From: Kaistia soli DSM 19436
GTDB taxonomy: Bacteria; Pseudomonadota; Alphaproteobacteria; Rhizobiales; Kaistiaceae
Assembly (NCBI RefSeq): GCF_900129325.1
Contig: NZ_FQUP01000001.1
Span: 1,840,615 to 1,904,614, forward strand
Direction of reading: 5' to 3'
Length of the DNA: 64,000 nt
Shown one piece after another: positions 1 to 9,635 of this stretch. Both the position numbers and the translations under genes were made by a program. Position 1 is the stretch's first letter. Each line of letters opens with the position of its first letter. A model generated the notes under the pieces. It did not search any database and was not told where the DNA came from. It saw nothing but the letters and a program-made list of their open reading frames with translations.

Positions 1-621
1 CGGGAGGTTCGGATGGCGATGCCGGGCCGCAGCGATCAGGGATGCCAAAACCGAAGCAGGGTCGGCTTCCGGGCTCATGAAGACATTGGAGATGCCGAGC
101 ACCGTGGCGTATCGGTTGAGGGCCGCGCCGCCGATCGTCACGCCGTCGCGAATGACGGCGAGGAAGGCAAGGCGGGGGTCGGCGAGGATGGCTGGCGGGA
201 AGACGGGCCTCTCCACCGGCGCACCGGCCCAAGCCCGTTCCCAGTCGGCAAGGTCGCTCGCGGTGGCGGTCCAGCCTATGGCAAAATCACCGGGAGAGAT
301 GGCGGCGGGCGTGTCTGCCGCGAGCCAAAGCCATTCTGCCTCGAACGCCGTGGTCAGGCCGACGGAAGAGAGGTTGAGCGTCGCGAAGCTGTCCTTGATT
401 CCGAGCGCTCCCGGCCGCCGGGCGATAAGAGCTGCAATCTCTTCCCGCTGCGGGCCGACATCTTCCGCCGTCAGCGTCACCAGATTGGGATAATAAGGCG
501 GCGCATCGCCTGGATTGACCCAGAAGCCGGCCCCGAACCGTGTCGTCGCGCCATGCGCCCGCGAGACGGCGTCGCACCATTCGGCATTGTTGCGGGCGGC
601 GAGGCGGGCGCGGTGCGGCAT
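1..621 (-). CDS. GNAT-like acetyltransferase-type protein (3' end cut off by window edge)
   Basis: An open frame of 207 codons runs from ATG at 621 to the window edge with no stop, so the C-terminus is missing. An in-frame TGA lies two codons upstream of this ATG, which fixes the start region, and a purine-rich stretch (GAAGAAG) precedes it. The end of the visible part (motif 'LGISNVF' near residue 181) resembles the core strand of GNAT acetyltransferases, and the N-terminal half reads as a first, diverged GNAT-like lobe. The substrate is unknown. It lies downstream of icd but is separated from it by a terminator, so it is probably transcribed independently. Confidence 0.6.
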   Translation of the reverse strand, partial: MPHRARLAARNNAEWCDAVSRAHGATTRFGAGFWVNPGDAPPYYPNLVTLTAEDVGPQREEIAALIARRPGALGIKDSFATLNLSSVGLTTAFEAEWLWLAADTPAAISPGDFAIGWTATASDLADWERAWAGAPVERPVFPPAILADPRLAFLAVIRDGVTIGGAALNRYATVLGISNVFMSPEADPASVLASLIAAARHRHPNLP

Positions 622-634
622 CGGTCACGTCTTC

Positions 635-668
635 TTCAAGAGAAACGGCGCGGCCGAGCCGCGCCGTT
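635..668 (-). terminator. Rho-independent terminator of icd
   Basis: A perfect 11-base inverted repeat (644-654 with 658-668, loop of 3) is followed on the minus strand by a T-rich run (TTTCTCTT). It lies about 20 bases past the icd stop. Confidence 0.85.
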
Positions 669-689
669 CTGGTTAGTCTCGCGAAGTCC

Positions 690-1907
690 TTAGGCAGTCG
701 CCATCGCCTTGGTCAGGTTGTCGCTGACCTTGTCGAGGAAGCCAGTGGTCGAGAGCCATTTCTGGTCCGGTCCGACGAGCAGCGCGAGATCTTTCGTCAT
801 GAAGCCGGATTCGACGGTATCGACGCAGACCTTCTCCAGCGTGGCCGAGAACTTGGCGAGTTCGACATTATCGTCGAGCTTGGCGCGATGGGAAAGGCCG
901 CGAGTCCAAGCGAAGATCGAAGCGATGGAGTTGGTCGACGTCTCCTTGCCCTTCTGATGTTCGCGATAGTGCCGCGTCACGGTGCCATGTGCCGCTTCGG
1001 CCTCGACGGTCTTGCCGTCGGGGGTGAGCAGCACCGAGGTCATAAGGCCCAGCGAGCCGAAGCCCTGCGCGACCGTGTCGGACTGCACGTCGCCGTCATA
1101 GTTCTTGCATGCCCAGACATAGCCGCCGGACCACTTCAGCGCCGAAGCGACCATGTCGTCGATCAGGCGATGCTCGTAGGTGATTCCGGCTTCCTTGAAG
1201 GCGCTGGCGAATTCGTTCTCATAGACCTCCTGGAACAGGTCCTTGAAGCGGCCATCATAGGCCTTGAGGATCGTGTTCTTGGTCGAGAGATAAACCGGAT
1301 ATTTGCGCAGCAGGCCGTAGTTCAGCGAGGCGCGCGCGAATTCGCGGATCGACTCGTCGAGATTGTACATGGCCATCGCGACGCCGGCGCCGGGGAAGTT
1401 GAAGACTTCCTTCTCGATGACCGTGCCGTCCTCGCCCTCAAACTTGACCGTCAGGCGGCCCTTGCCGGGAATCTTGAAGTCGGTTGCCTTGTACTGGTCG
1501 CCGAAAGCGTGACGGCCGACGATGATCGGCTGCGTCCAGCCGGGAACGAGGCGGGGCACGTTCTGGCAGATGATCGGCTCGCGGAAGATGACGCCGCCAA
1601 GGATGTTGCGGATGGTGCCGTTCGGCGACTTCCACATTTCCTTGAGGTTGAATTCCTTAACGCGCGCTTCGTCCGGCGTGATGGTGGCGCATTTGACGCC
1701 GACGCCGACCTTCTTGATGGCCTCGGCGGCCTCGATGGTCACCTTGTCATTCGTTGCGTCGCGATGCTCGATGCCGAGATCGAAATACTGCAGATCGAGA
1801 TCGAGATAGGGGTGGATCAGCTTGTCCTTGATGGCCTGCCAGATGATCCGGGTCATCTCGTCGCCGTCGAGCTCGACGACAGGATTGGCTACCTTGATCT
1901 TCGCCAT
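690..1907 (-). CDS. icd: NADP-dependent isocitrate dehydrogenase
   Basis: Oxidatively decarboxylates isocitrate to 2-oxoglutarate in the citric acid cycle, giving NADPH; cytosolic. The 405 residues match the homodimeric eukaryote-like IDH family (about 404-412 residues) found in alphaproteobacteria, rather than the monomeric or E. coli-like types. The N-terminus ('[13 protein letters not shown]', residues 11-23), the substrate-loop region 'SPNGTIRN' (94-101) and '[10 protein letters not shown]' in the C-terminal part are family hallmarks. It stands alone between a terminator and a 265-base spacer. In that spacer, TGCTATAG near 1990 on the minus strand could be part of a -10 element, but I could not pair it with a convincing -35. 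Confidence 0.97.
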   Translation of the reverse strand: MAKIKVANPVVELDGDEMTRIIWQAIKDKLIHPYLDLDLQYFDLGIEHRDATNDKVTIEAAEAIKKVGVGVKCATITPDEARVKEFNLKEMWKSPNGTIRNILGGVIFREPIICQNVPRLVPGWTQPIIVGRHAFGDQYKATDFKIPGKGRLTVKFEGEDGTVIEKEVFNFPGAGVAMAMYNLDESIREFARASLNYGLLRKYPVYLSTKNTILKAYDGRFKDLFQEVYENEFASAFKEAGITYEHRLIDDMVASALKWSGGYVWACKNYDGDVQSDTVAQGFGSLGLMTSVLLTPDGKTVEAEAAHGTVTRHYREHQKGKETSTNSIASIFAWTRGLSHRAKLDDNVELAKFSATLEKVCVDTVESGFMTKDLALLVGPDQKWLSTTGFLDKVSDNLTKAMATA

Positions 1908-2172
1908 GGAATGACTGCCTCGCCTTCGTTGGAATGCCCTCGCGGCGGAGGAGGCCGGCGCGATCGGGGCTTTGAGAGAAGCGTTGCTATAGCATCGCGT
2001 CCCCCTGCCGAAAAGGCGCGCGGCGGGTGTAAGAGCCGGCTGGAGAGGTGGTCGTCGCCGATTCGCCGCAATCGTTAACGGGGACGGGAACCCGGACGCA
2101 CCAACGTCGTTTCCCTGCAGCCGACGCGCGCAGGCGCGTTATCGGTTGATGCGGGTAAGGCGAGGGGCCGTC

Positions 2173-2415
2173 ATGTCGGATCTTCACGAAACGCTTCAGA
2201 CGCTGCTGCTGCGCGGCGCGATTCTTGTCCTGTTCGGGCTGATCGCTTGGGCCGGATCGGTTGTGGCCATCGGCCTTGCCGTCGGCGCCGCGCGGGCCAT
2301 GGTCTCGTTGCCCGCGCTTGACTGGGCGAATGAGAACGCGGCCATCCTGGCCCTGTTCCTGACGACATTCGGCTACGCGATGTTGCTCGTCCGCCCGGTA
2401 GCGAACGAGCATTGA
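2173..2415 (+). CDS. Small two-helix membrane protein, unknown function
   Basis: Eighty residues starting at ATG 2173, chosen over an in-frame ATG at 2146 because GAGGGG lies six bases before it. Two hydrophobic segments (about residues 15-37 and 53-72) predict a double-spanning inner membrane protein with a short charged N-terminus. I do not recognise the family. It ends 15 bases before the convergent HdeD-like gene. Frame length and ribosome site support it, but it could be a chance frame. Confidence 0.5.
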   Translation: MSDLHETLQTLLLRGAILVLFGLIAWAGSVVAIGLAVGAARAMVSLPALDWANENAAILALFLTTFGYAMLLVRPVANEH

Positions 2416-2430
2416 TGAGCGCTCGTCGCG

Positions 2431-2988
2431 TCAGGCGATGCGCTTTGCCGCGAGGCCGAGAGCGATATAGCTCCAGCCCGTGAACAGCAGCGAAATGCCT
2501 GCCAGCGTGCCCGGCACCCACAGCCCTGAGAAGGGCTGGTTGGTGAGGATCATGATACCGGCGAGCAGCGCGATAATGCCGGCCGCAAGGATCCAGCCCC
2601 AGCCGTCATGCGGACGGAGGCGCAGGCCGAGGATGATCTGAAACACGCCCTTGGCGATGAATACGCCTGCGATAACGAGCGTCAGCGCGACCGAGCCGGT
2701 TGCCGGCGACATATAGATCGCGATTCCGCCGAGCAGCATCACGATGCCGATGATCAATTGCCAGAGGAAGCCCGTCCAACTCTGCACGCTGAAGGACTGC
2801 CAGATCTGGAAAATGCCGGCGACCGCGAGCACAAGCGAGAGGAAAATGCCCACGGCGATCGACGAGACCAGTGGCATCGCGATCGCGAAGAACCCGCCGA
2901 TCAAAAACACGATGCCCAGCACCAGGAACCATCCCCATTTGCGCTGTACGGTGGATGAAATGCTGGTGACGGTAATGCTTGATGCCAT
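2431..2988 (-). CDS. HdeD-family (DUF308) membrane protein
   Basis: The 185 residues start at ATG 2988, with a strong purine-rich site (AAGGGGGG) upstream; the longer open frame to 3375 lacks hydrophobic or family-like sequence. Six hydrophobic segments in three pairs form the repeated DUF308 architecture of HdeD, a membrane protein tied to acid and stress resistance in enterobacteria. The conserved opening 'RKWGWFLVLGIVFLIGG' and the motif 'GWGWILAAGIIALLAGI' are typical. The physiological role in alphaproteobacteria is not established. Single gene. Confidence 0.85.
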   Translation of the reverse strand: MASSITVTSISSTVQRKWGWFLVLGIVFLIGGFFAIAMPLVSSIAVGIFLSLVLAVAGIFQIWQSFSVQSWTGFLWQLIIGIVMLLGGIAIYMSPATGSVALTLVIAGVFIAKGVFQIILGLRLRPHDGWGWILAAGIIALLAGIMILTNQPFSGLWVPGTLAGISLLFTGWSYIALGLAAKRIA

Positions 2989-3183
2989 GGCGCGACTCCC
3001 CCTTGTGATGAGGTGATTTTGAACCAAGCGGTGTATGAGTACAACATGATCGCGAGGTTGCAGCCTTGACCTGCCCCAAACCGGATGACGCAGGCGGGCG
3101 CAGGGTGTTTCCGGACTCTTGATGTGCTGGCAACCAGCGGGATGATGCGCTAGGACCGGAGCTTCCGCAGCCCGAGCCTTCTG

Positions 3184-4011
3184 ATGACCAACCCGCAAGA
3201 CCGACTTCTCGCCGACGGCCCCGCCGTCATCCTGGTCGAGCCCCAACTCGGCGAGAACATCGGCACCGCAGCCCGTGCCATGGCGAATTTCGGCCTGCGT
3301 GATCTCCGCATCGTAAAGCCGCGCGATGGCTGGCCAAACGAAAGCGCGCGTCGCGCGGCGAGCCGGGCCGATCATGTGTTCGACCGGATCCGTGTGTTCG
3401 AGTCCGTCGAGGCGGCGATCGCCGATATCGGCTATCTAATCGCCACGACTGCGCGTTCGCGCGAGATCGTCAAGACCGTGCGTGGTCCGGCTTCGGCGGC
3501 GACAATCCTGCGAGGCCATGCGGTGGCCGGCACGCCTATCGGCATACTTTTCGGGCGCGAGCGCATCGGTCTTACGAATGAGGAGATCTCGCTCGCCGAC
3601 GAGATCGTGACGCTGCCGGTCGATCCCGAATTCGCCTCGCTCAACATCGCGCAGGCCGTTTTGATCCTTGGGTACGAGTGGCGGCGGAGCGGCCTTGCCT
3701 CGGAAGAGGAGGGTCTGCGCTTCCAGACGCCCAATCCAAGTCGGCCGGCGACCAAGGAAGAGCTGGTCGGGCTGTTCGAGCATCTCGAAGGCGCCCTCGA
3801 GGCGGTGACATTCTTCCGCCCGGCCGAGAAGAAGCCGGTCGTGGTGCAGACGCTGCGCGCCATGCTCGCCAAGGCCTCGTTCACCGAGCAGGATATCCGG
3901 ACGCTGCGCGGCGTGATCGCGGCGCTTGAGAATCGGCCGACGCGGCCGCGACGACGCGCCGATGGCAGCCTGACGACGAGCCGCGCGGATCTCGGGGAGG
4001 GCGAGGCATGA
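3184..4011 (+). CDS. trmJ: tRNA (cytidine/uridine-2'-O)-methyltransferase TrmJ-like
   Basis: SpoU/TrmH-superfamily (SPOUT) enzyme expected to methylate the 2'-O of position 32 in tRNA anticodon loops using S-adenosylmethionine. Visible SPOUT motifs: '[19 protein letters not shown]' (motif 1, residues 19-37), '[15 protein letters not shown]' (motif 2, near 120-134) and '[16 protein letters not shown]' (motif 3, near 144-159). The 275-residue length, with a C-terminal extension, suits TrmJ better than the shorter TrmL. Its stop overlaps the murI start (ATGA), so the two are probably co-translated. An rRNA target cannot be excluded from sequence alone. Confidence 0.88.
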   Translation: MTNPQDRLLADGPAVILVEPQLGENIGTAARAMANFGLRDLRIVKPRDGWPNESARRAASRADHVFDRIRVFESVEAAIADIGYLIATTARSREIVKTVRGPASAATILRGHAVAGTPIGILFGRERIGLTNEEISLADEIVTLPVDPEFASLNIAQAVLILGYEWRRSGLASEEEGLRFQTPNPSRPATKEELVGLFEHLEGALEAVTFFRPAEKKPVVVQTLRAMLAKASFTEQDIRTLRGVIAALENRPTRPRRRADGSLTTSRADLGEGEA

Positions 4012-4808
4012 GCGTCCGCCTTCTCGTCTTCGATTCAGGGATCGGCGGTCTGTCCGTGCTCTCGGAAATCCGGCGACGCGTCCCAGAGGCGGACATCGTC
4101 TATGTCGCTGACGATCTGGCCTTTCCCTATGGCGACTGGGAGGAGGCGCCGCTTCGCGATCACATCGTCGCGCTGGTTGGCCGCCTGATCGAGCGGTTTT
4201 CGCCGCATGCCGTCGTCGTTGCGTGCAACACGGCTGCGACATTGGTGCTGCCGGCGCTGCGGGCGGCCCATTCGATCCCTTTTGTCGGCACCGTGCCGGC
4301 GATCAAGCCGGCCGCCGAGCGGACGAGAAGCGGCGTGGTCGGCGTGCTGGCAACGCCCGGCACGATGCGGCGCGATTATACGCGCGCGTTGATCCGCTCC
4401 TTTGCCCAGAACTGCCATGTTCGCCTCGTCGGGTCGTATGAGCTGGCGCCGCTCGCCGAAAGCGTGATGCGAGGCGAGGCGGTGGGCGACGACGCGATCC
4501 TCGCCGAGATCGCGCCCGCTTTCATCGAGGTGGAGGGCCGGCGCACCGATGCAGTCGTGCTCGCCTGCACGCATTATCCGTTCCTGCTCGATCGCTTCGT
4601 GCGCATCGCGCCCTGGCCGGTCGCGTGGATCGATCCGGCGGAGGCGATCGCCCGTCGCGTGGTCTCGCTGCTCGGGCTCGACGAGACGCCGAGCATGATC
4701 GGCGTTCCCGGTGTCGCCTATCTTTCTTCCGGCGGTCCATGGCCGGTGCCGTTGCAGCCGTTGCTGGCGAACTTCGGGTTGTCGCCGAAGGACGGTGGCG
4801 CCTTGTGA
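4008..4808 (+). CDS. murI: Glutamate racemase
   Basis: Interconverts L- and D-glutamate to supply D-Glu for peptidoglycan; cytosolic. The two catalytic cysteines sit in the expected motifs: 'ACNTAATL' (Cys73) and 'ACTHYPFL' (Cys187). '[11 protein letters not shown]' (residues 8-18) is the substrate-binding aspartate-serine motif. At 266 residues it is family length. Coupled by a 4-base overlap to trmJ; pairing of these two genes is common in alphaproteobacteria. Confidence 0.95.
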   Translation: MSVRLLVFDSGIGGLSVLSEIRRRVPEADIVYVADDLAFPYGDWEEAPLRDHIVALVGRLIERFSPHAVVVACNTAATLVLPALRAAHSIPFVGTVPAIKPAAERTRSGVVGVLATPGTMRRDYTRALIRSFAQNCHVRLVGSYELAPLAESVMRGEAVGDDAILAEIAPAFIEVEGRRTDAVVLACTHYPFLLDRFVRIAPWPVAWIDPAEAIARRVVSLLGLDETPSMIGVPGVAYLSSGGPWPVPLQPLLANFGLSPKDGGAL

Positions 4809-4889
4809 CATCGTCGGCGGCCGGACGCCCTTGTGGGGCCTCGATGCGCAGCCTATTTTGCCGGCCTTCAATCGCGGCGGATGCAATTC

Positions 4890-6107
4890 ATGACCACCTC
4901 TGTGACGGCTGCCGGTTCGCGGCGGTATCCCGCGCCGGCTGACGCTCCCGCACGCTGGGTTTTAACGATCGGCGCCGTGGGCCTCGTCCTCTATGCGCTG
5001 TTCAACCTCGTCATCTTCGTGCTGGTTTATCTCAATCCCGAGGCGCGCAGCGTCGTGCCGGTCTATCGCATCGGCTCGCTCGGATGGTGGGCGGGACAGG
5101 ATATCTTCGGAGAGGGCACCGCTGGCTTCATCTATCTGCCAAGCTTCGCCGTCCTCTATACGCCGTTCGCTCTTCTCGGCCCTCAGTTTGGCGACATCGC
5201 TTGGCGCGCGGTCTCGGCAGCGCTGCTGGCCTACGGGATCGCGGAGGTCTTCCGCGTCGTGCTGCCGCGTTTCGACACGAAGACGCGCTGGCTGATCGTC
5301 GGCACCGCGCTCTTGATCGCGCTTCCGGGCGCCGCGAATTCGCTGCGCAACGGCCAGGCGACCAACATCCTCTATGGGCTGATGCTGCTGGCGACCGTTC
5401 ATGTGATCGAGAGGCGCTGGTGGAGCGGCGCGATCCTGCTCGGCCTCGCCTTCGCGCTGAAGCCGCTGGCGATCGTCTACATCCTGCTGGTTGCGGCGCT
5501 GCAGCCGAAGATCATCCCGAAGCTGATCGTGGCGCTGGTCGTTCTGATGGCGCTGCCGCTCGTCAATCCGGACCCAGCACGCGCATTCGAACTCTACAGG
5601 CTTGGCATCCACAAGGTGCTGATGTCCGGGGCGCCCGAGGCGGGGCGCTGGTCTGACATCACGGGCCTTCTCGGCCGGTTTGGTATCGTTGCGCCGGAGG
5701 GTCTGTTGACCGTGGCGCGCGTGATAACGGCTGGTCTGACGCTGGCGCTCGGCTTTGTCGCGCTCCGCCGCAACGGCCTCGTGCGCGGCATGATCAATCT
5801 CTACGCGCTCTCAGTCGTCTATCTGATGCTGATGAGCCCGCGCACTGAAGCGCAGACCTATCTGATGCTTTCAGCGACTTTGGCCATCGGCTCGGTGATC
5901 GGCTGGCATGTCGATGGCGAGCGGAAGGTGCCGACGCTCTTCATCGTGATCGCCGTGGCGCTCGCGGCCGGCGGACTTGGCACGGCGATGCTGAGGGCAA
6001 CCGATCTCTGGTGGGATCCGCTACTCTGCCTCGTTTACCTGCCGTTCCTCGTCAGGGACTGCCTGACGGTCCGGCCGGGTGAACCTTCGGCCGATGTCGG
6101 AAGGTGA
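4890..6107 (+). CDS. GT87/DUF2029-type polyprenyl-phosphate-sugar glycosyltransferase
   Basis: About 405 residues from ATG 4890 (in-frame ATG at 4881 is an alternative). Roughly ten hydrophobic helices follow a short polar N-terminus. The first periplasmic loop carries a conserved-looking Trp/Asp/Glu cluster ('WWAGQDIFGEG') and a 'FIYLPSFAVLYTPFALL' segment, typical of GT87 mannosyltransferase-like enzymes. These use polyprenyl-phosphate sugars as donors on the outer face of the inner membrane. Its 3' end overlaps the convergent GtrA gene by 56 bases. Context with a GT2, a flippase and a deacetylase suggests it performs the final transfer step. Donor and acceptor are inferred, not shown. Confidence 0.75.
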   Translation: MTTSVTAAGSRRYPAPADAPARWVLTIGAVGLVLYALFNLVIFVLVYLNPEARSVVPVYRIGSLGWWAGQDIFGEGTAGFIYLPSFAVLYTPFALLGPQFGDIAWRAVSAALLAYGIAEVFRVVLPRFDTKTRWLIVGTALLIALPGAANSLRNGQATNILYGLMLLATVHVIERRWWSGAILLGLAFALKPLAIVYILLVAALQPKIIPKLIVALVVLMALPLVNPDPARAFELYRLGIHKVLMSGAPEAGRWSDITGLLGRFGIVAPEGLLTVARVITAGLTLALGFVALRRNGLVRGMINLYALSVVYLMLMSPRTEAQTYLMLSATLAIGSVIGWHVDGERKVPTLFIVIAVALAAGGLGTAMLRATDLWWDPLLCLVYLPFLVRDCLTVRPGEPSADVGR

Positions 6108-6495
6108 AGAAGCGATAGCCTGAATAGGACGCGATCGTGGAGATCGCCGTCGCGATCACCAGCGCAACGAACGGCAGGGTCTGCGGCCGCACGATCAGAA
6201 TCGCGGCATAGACGCCGTAATTGATCACCGATGAGATCGAGGCTACGGCCGCATAGCGGGCGAACTCCCGAAGCCGGGGCCGGCCCGGCATCGGGAAGGT
6301 CCACGTACGGTTGATCAGCCAGCCGACGATCATCGCCGTGAAAATGGCGAAGGGTCGGGCGACCAGCGGTCCGAGGCCAAAATGCAGCAGCAGCTGCAGC
6401 ATCGCGGCATCGACTGCAAAGGCGCTGAAGCCCGCGACGGCGAAATGAACGATATGCCGGACCCGCGGATCGGCGAGCATGCGCCGGACCATCAT
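6052..6495 (-). CDS. GtrA-family membrane protein (putative lipid-linked sugar flippase)
   Basis: 147 residues from ATG 6495, chosen because that ATG overlaps the TGA of the upstream deacetylase gene (ATGA coupling). Four hydrophobic helices with the GtrA pattern: 'HFAVAGFSAFAVDAAMLQLL' in helix 1, 'NRTWTF' after helix 2, 'YAAVASISSVINYGVYA' and 'YSGYRFFTF' near the end. GtrA proteins are thought to flip undecaprenyl-phosphate sugars to the periplasm. It overlaps the GT87 gene tail to tail. Confidence 0.88.
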   Translation of the reverse strand: MMVRRMLADPRVRHIVHFAVAGFSAFAVDAAMLQLLLHFGLGPLVARPFAIFTAMIVGWLINRTWTFPMPGRPRLREFARYAAVASISSVINYGVYAAILIVRPQTLPFVALVIATAISTIASYSGYRFFTFRHRPKVHPAGPSGSP

Positions 6496-7343
6496 TGCCA
6501 CCAAAGGACACGGCCAGCCGCATCACGGCGGCAGGGCCAAAGCCATGCGTTGATGTCGCGCCGATCAAGAAGCGTTGCCAGTTCATCCTCCCGTCGGTCT
6601 GTAAGGTCGTCCCGTGCCTGCAGCGTCGCATCGACATGGCCGGGATGGCACATCGCGAGGTGCCGTGGCCCGGCGGCGCGGCGCGCGATGTCGAGTTCGC
6701 TGCCGTAAGGCGTTGCACGGTCAAAGGCGGAAAAACCGGAAAAGCCGTCATTGGTGGGCAGGCCGGCGCGCGCCAGATCTGCTGCGAGGCCACGCGCATG
6801 GAAGGCGACGCCGGCAGCCTTCACGGCAAAAGCGCGACGAACCAGAATGCGTGCCAGATGGTCGCCGGGATTACGGACCAGCGGCTTCCGGTCCGGATAG
6901 CGGGCGACCAGGGCCGCGATCAGCGCCCGGCGCACCGGGGGGAAGATATGCACGTGATGATGACCATCGACGAAGTCAGGCGCCATGCCGGTCGCTTCCT
7001 CGAAGCTGTCGAGCTGGCGGCCGATCTCGGCCGCAATCTCGCTGGCAGCAACGCCCACCTTGCCGTGCAGGAACGGGGAAATGCCTGGAAATATGCCCGT
7101 CGGCGCGAGTACCGGCATGGCCTCAAGTGGGCTGCCGGCGGTGAGGTTCAGATGCAGCCCGATGGCAACCCTCTCCCGGCGGGCGAGGAGGGCCGGTGCC
7201 AGCGCCAGCCATTCAGGCCAGTTGGTCATCGCCGCGGTCGCCGATAGGCGTCCGGCGCCGATCAGGTCCAGGATGCCACGCGATACGCCTTCTGAAATTC
7301 CATAATCATCCGCCGACAGGACGATACGCCGCGCGCCGCTCAT
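6492..7343 (-). CDS. ChbG/HpnK (YdjC-like) carbohydrate deacetylase
   Basis: The 283 residues show the YdjC-superfamily metal site: 'SADDYGIS' near the N-terminus (Asp12, Asp13), 'GLHLNLT' (His64) and 'DGHHHVHIFP' (His128-130, His132). These enzymes remove acetyl groups from N-acetylated sugars. Members include chitooligosaccharide deacetylase ChbG, the hopanoid-associated HpnK, and Francisella NaxD, which acts on undecaprenyl-phosphate GalNAc. It overlaps the GT2 gene upstream and the GtrA gene downstream by four bases each, so the three form one tightly coupled unit. By context a lipid-linked N-acetylhexosamine is the likeliest substrate (inference). Confidence 0.85.
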   Translation of the reverse strand: MSGARRIVLSADDYGISEGVSRGILDLIGAGRLSATAAMTNWPEWLALAPALLARRERVAIGLHLNLTAGSPLEAMPVLAPTGIFPGISPFLHGKVGVAASEIAAEIGRQLDSFEEATGMAPDFVDGHHHVHIFPPVRRALIAALVARYPDRKPLVRNPGDHLARILVRRAFAVKAAGVAFHARGLAADLARAGLPTNDGFSGFSAFDRATPYGSELDIARRAAGPRHLAMCHPGHVDATLQARDDLTDRREDELATLLDRRDINAWLWPCRRDAAGRVLWWQ

Positions 7344-8311
7344 GATGTCCGGTCGCCGGCGTGGCGTTTCTGATGGGGTTCGGTGACGCCGATTTCCTCG
7401 CCGATGAGGAACAGCGGCCGCCGCTTCACCTCCTCATAGATGCGCGCGACATATTCGCCGAGCACGCCGAGTGAGATGAGCTGAACGCCGGAGAAGAACA
7501 TGATCGACACGATCAGCGAGGGGAAGCCGGGCTGGTCGGTGCCAGAGACGAGCGTCCTGATCAGGAAGACCAGCGCATAGAGCATGGCGCAGGCCGAGAC
7601 GACGAGGCCGAGATAGGACCAAACCTTCAAAGGAATGGTCGAGAACGACACCAGCCCGTCGACTGCAAAACCGAGCAGGCGGGTGAAGTTCCAACTCGAT
7701 TGTCCCGCGACCCGCCCGCCGACGGCGAAGGGGATCGTCGTGTGCTCAAAGCCGATCCAGGCATAGAGACCTTTGGAGAAGCGCGTGCGTTCTCCGAGAC
7801 GGTTCATGGCGTCGACGGCCTTGCGGTCGAGCAGCAGGAAATCGACGGCACCGCGCGGGAGGCGGGGGGCGGCGATGAGGCGGAAGAGCGCGTGGAAGCT
7901 GCGCGAGTAAAGCCTGCGCAACGCGCCTTCTTCCGCCATGCCTTCGCGCGAGCCGAGCACGACCTTGAAGCCGGCGCGCCAACGCTCGAGGAAGGCCGGC
8001 AGCATTTCGGGCGGATGCTGGGCGTCGCCATCCATCAGGATGACGGCATCGCCGTCGGCATAATGGAGGCCGGCAGCGATCGCGGTCTCCTTGCCGAAAT
8101 TCCGGCTGAGCGAAATTGCGGTGAAGCGCGGATCGCTTTCGTTGAGGTCGCGAAGGCGCACCAGCGTCGCATCGACCGACCCGTCATTGACGAAGAGGAC
8201 CGTCCAATCGACGCCAAGGCTTTCGAGGACGGGCGTCAGGCGGCCGACGAAGAGCGGCAGGCCCTCCGCCTCGTTGTAGACCGGAACGACAATCGTGATT
8301 CGGTCAGCCAT
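7340..8311 (-). CDS. Family 2 glycosyltransferase, GtrB/ArnC/DPM1-like
   Basis: The 323 residues have an N-terminal GT-A domain ('ITIVVPVYNEAEGLP'; DxD-like 'LMDGDAQHPPE' near residue 95) and two C-terminal hydrophobic helices (about 230-255 and 265-290), ending in 'GEYVARIYEEVKRRPLFLI'. This is the architecture of polyprenyl-phosphate glycosyltransferases, which load a sugar from a nucleotide donor onto undecaprenyl phosphate at the cytosolic face of the inner membrane. First gene of a three-gene overlapping minus-strand unit. The sugar is not predictable from sequence, but the neighbouring deacetylase argues for an N-acetylhexosamine. Confidence 0.88.
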   Translation of the reverse strand: MADRITIVVPVYNEAEGLPLFVGRLTPVLESLGVDWTVLFVNDGSVDATLVRLRDLNESDPRFTAISLSRNFGKETAIAAGLHYADGDAVILMDGDAQHPPEMLPAFLERWRAGFKVVLGSREGMAEEGALRRLYSRSFHALFRLIAAPRLPRGAVDFLLLDRKAVDAMNRLGERTRFSKGLYAWIGFEHTTIPFAVGGRVAGQSSWNFTRLLGFAVDGLVSFSTIPLKVWSYLGLVVSACAMLYALVFLIRTLVSGTDQPGFPSLIVSIMFFSGVQLISLGVLGEYVARIYEEVKRRPLFLIGEEIGVTEPHQKRHAGDRTS

Positions 8312-8398
8312 TCTGCGTACCCCGGCACCGCGTGACCGGCCGAACTCCTCAAGGGGGCTGGCCGAAACGGGCGCAACCTAGCAGGATCGCTCCGAATG

Positions 8399-9433
8399 TC
8401 ATCCAGCAGCGAGAAGCTGCTCGCCCGCGGCCGAAGCGGCGCGTGCTTCCGCCACGATCTCGAAGGAGCGGATGCGGTCAGCGTGGTCATAGAAGTCTGA
8501 CGTTATGATCAGCTCATCGGCGCCGGTTTCTTCCAGGAAGGATTCGAGCCGGGCGCTGACGGTCGCCGGTCCGCCGATGGCGGCGACGCCGAGATGCGAG
8601 GCGACATAGGCCTCCTCGCGTTCGTCCCACAGCCCCTCCATGCTCTCGACAGGCGGTAGTAGGACAGTTGGCTTGCCGCGCACGAGATTGACCAGCCTCT
8701 GGAACTGCGTCGTCGCCAGGAATTGCGCCTTGTCGTCGGTCTCGGCTGCGATCACCGGCAGGCCGACCATGATGTAGGGCTTGTCGAGATATTCGGACGG
8801 GCGGAAATAATGCCGATGTACCTCAATCGCCTCCAGGAGCCGCTGCGGCGCAAAATGGCTGGCGAAGGCGAAGGGCAGGCCGAGAAGCGCCGAGAGCTGC
8901 GCGCTGAAGGTCGACGAGCCAAGCAGCCAGACCGGCACGTTGGAGCCCGAGCCGGGGACGGCCCGAACCTTCTGGTTCTCGCCGGCCGGCGCCAGCAGCG
9001 CCAGCAATTCCTGCACATTCTGCGGAAAGGCGTTGTCGTCATCGACGAGGTCACGGCGAAGGGCCCGCGTCGTCAGCATGTCGGTGCCCGGCGCGCGGCC
9101 AAGGCCGAGATCGATGCGGCCGGGATAAAGCGCCTCCAGCGTGCCGAACTGCTCCGCGATGACGATCGGCGCATGGTTCGGCAGCATGACGCCGCCGGAG
9201 CCGACGCGGATGCGGTTCGTCGCTCCGGCGACATGGCCGATCAGCACCGAGGTCGCCGACGATGCGATGCCCGGCATGTTGTGATGTTCGGCCAGCCAAA
9301 AGCGGTTGTAGCCGAGCCGTTCGGCATGGCGGGCGAGGTCCACCATGTTGGCGAAGGCGTCCGACGGTGTTCCACCGGCGCGGATCGGCGCGAGATCGAG
9401 AATGGAGAGCGGCGTCTGGCCGAGTTTCGGCAT
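8399..9433 (-). CDS. LLM-class flavin-dependent oxidoreductase (luciferase-like)
   Basis: The 344 residues fit the bacterial luciferase-like TIM-barrel family that uses reduced FMN. Visible features: '[19 protein letters not shown]' at the N-terminus, '[19 protein letters not shown]' (the conserved EHH motif, about residues 41-59), and '[16 protein letters not shown]' (about 75-90). This subgroup includes the E. coli YhbW type, whose substrates are unknown. A reductase partner is not adjacent, although a flavin reductase gene occurs at 53.9-54.4 kb. Single gene. Confidence 0.9.
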   Translation of the reverse strand: MPKLGQTPLSILDLAPIRAGGTPSDAFANMVDLARHAERLGYNRFWLAEHHNMPGIASSATSVLIGHVAGATNRIRVGSGGVMLPNHAPIVIAEQFGTLEALYPGRIDLGLGRAPGTDMLTTRALRRDLVDDDNAFPQNVQELLALLAPAGENQKVRAVPGSGSNVPVWLLGSSTFSAQLSALLGLPFAFASHFAPQRLLEAIEVHRHYFRPSEYLDKPYIMVGLPVIAAETDDKAQFLATTQFQRLVNLVRGKPTVLLPPVESMEGLWDEREEAYVASHLGVAAIGGPATVSARLESFLEETGADELIITSDFYDHADRIRSFEIVAEARAASAAGEQLLAAG

Positions 9434-9635
9434 GGGGTGATGCTCCGGGAGGAGGATGAGAATACCCGATATGGGGTTGTTAATGCCTGTTCGGCAGGGG
9501 GCAACGCCTTGATTTTACAGGGGTGCAGCGGGGCCGCATGAGAAGGTTTTTCCAGGGGACTTCGCAGACGGTAATTATCCGGTAATATGTCGCGAGCCTA
9601 AAGGCCTTCCCGACACCGGAGAACCAACCGATCCG

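Noticed and set aside
540-2078. A 512-codon plus-strand open frame
   Set aside because: It is antisense to icd, whose product matches its family end to end; high GC creates long mirror frames.
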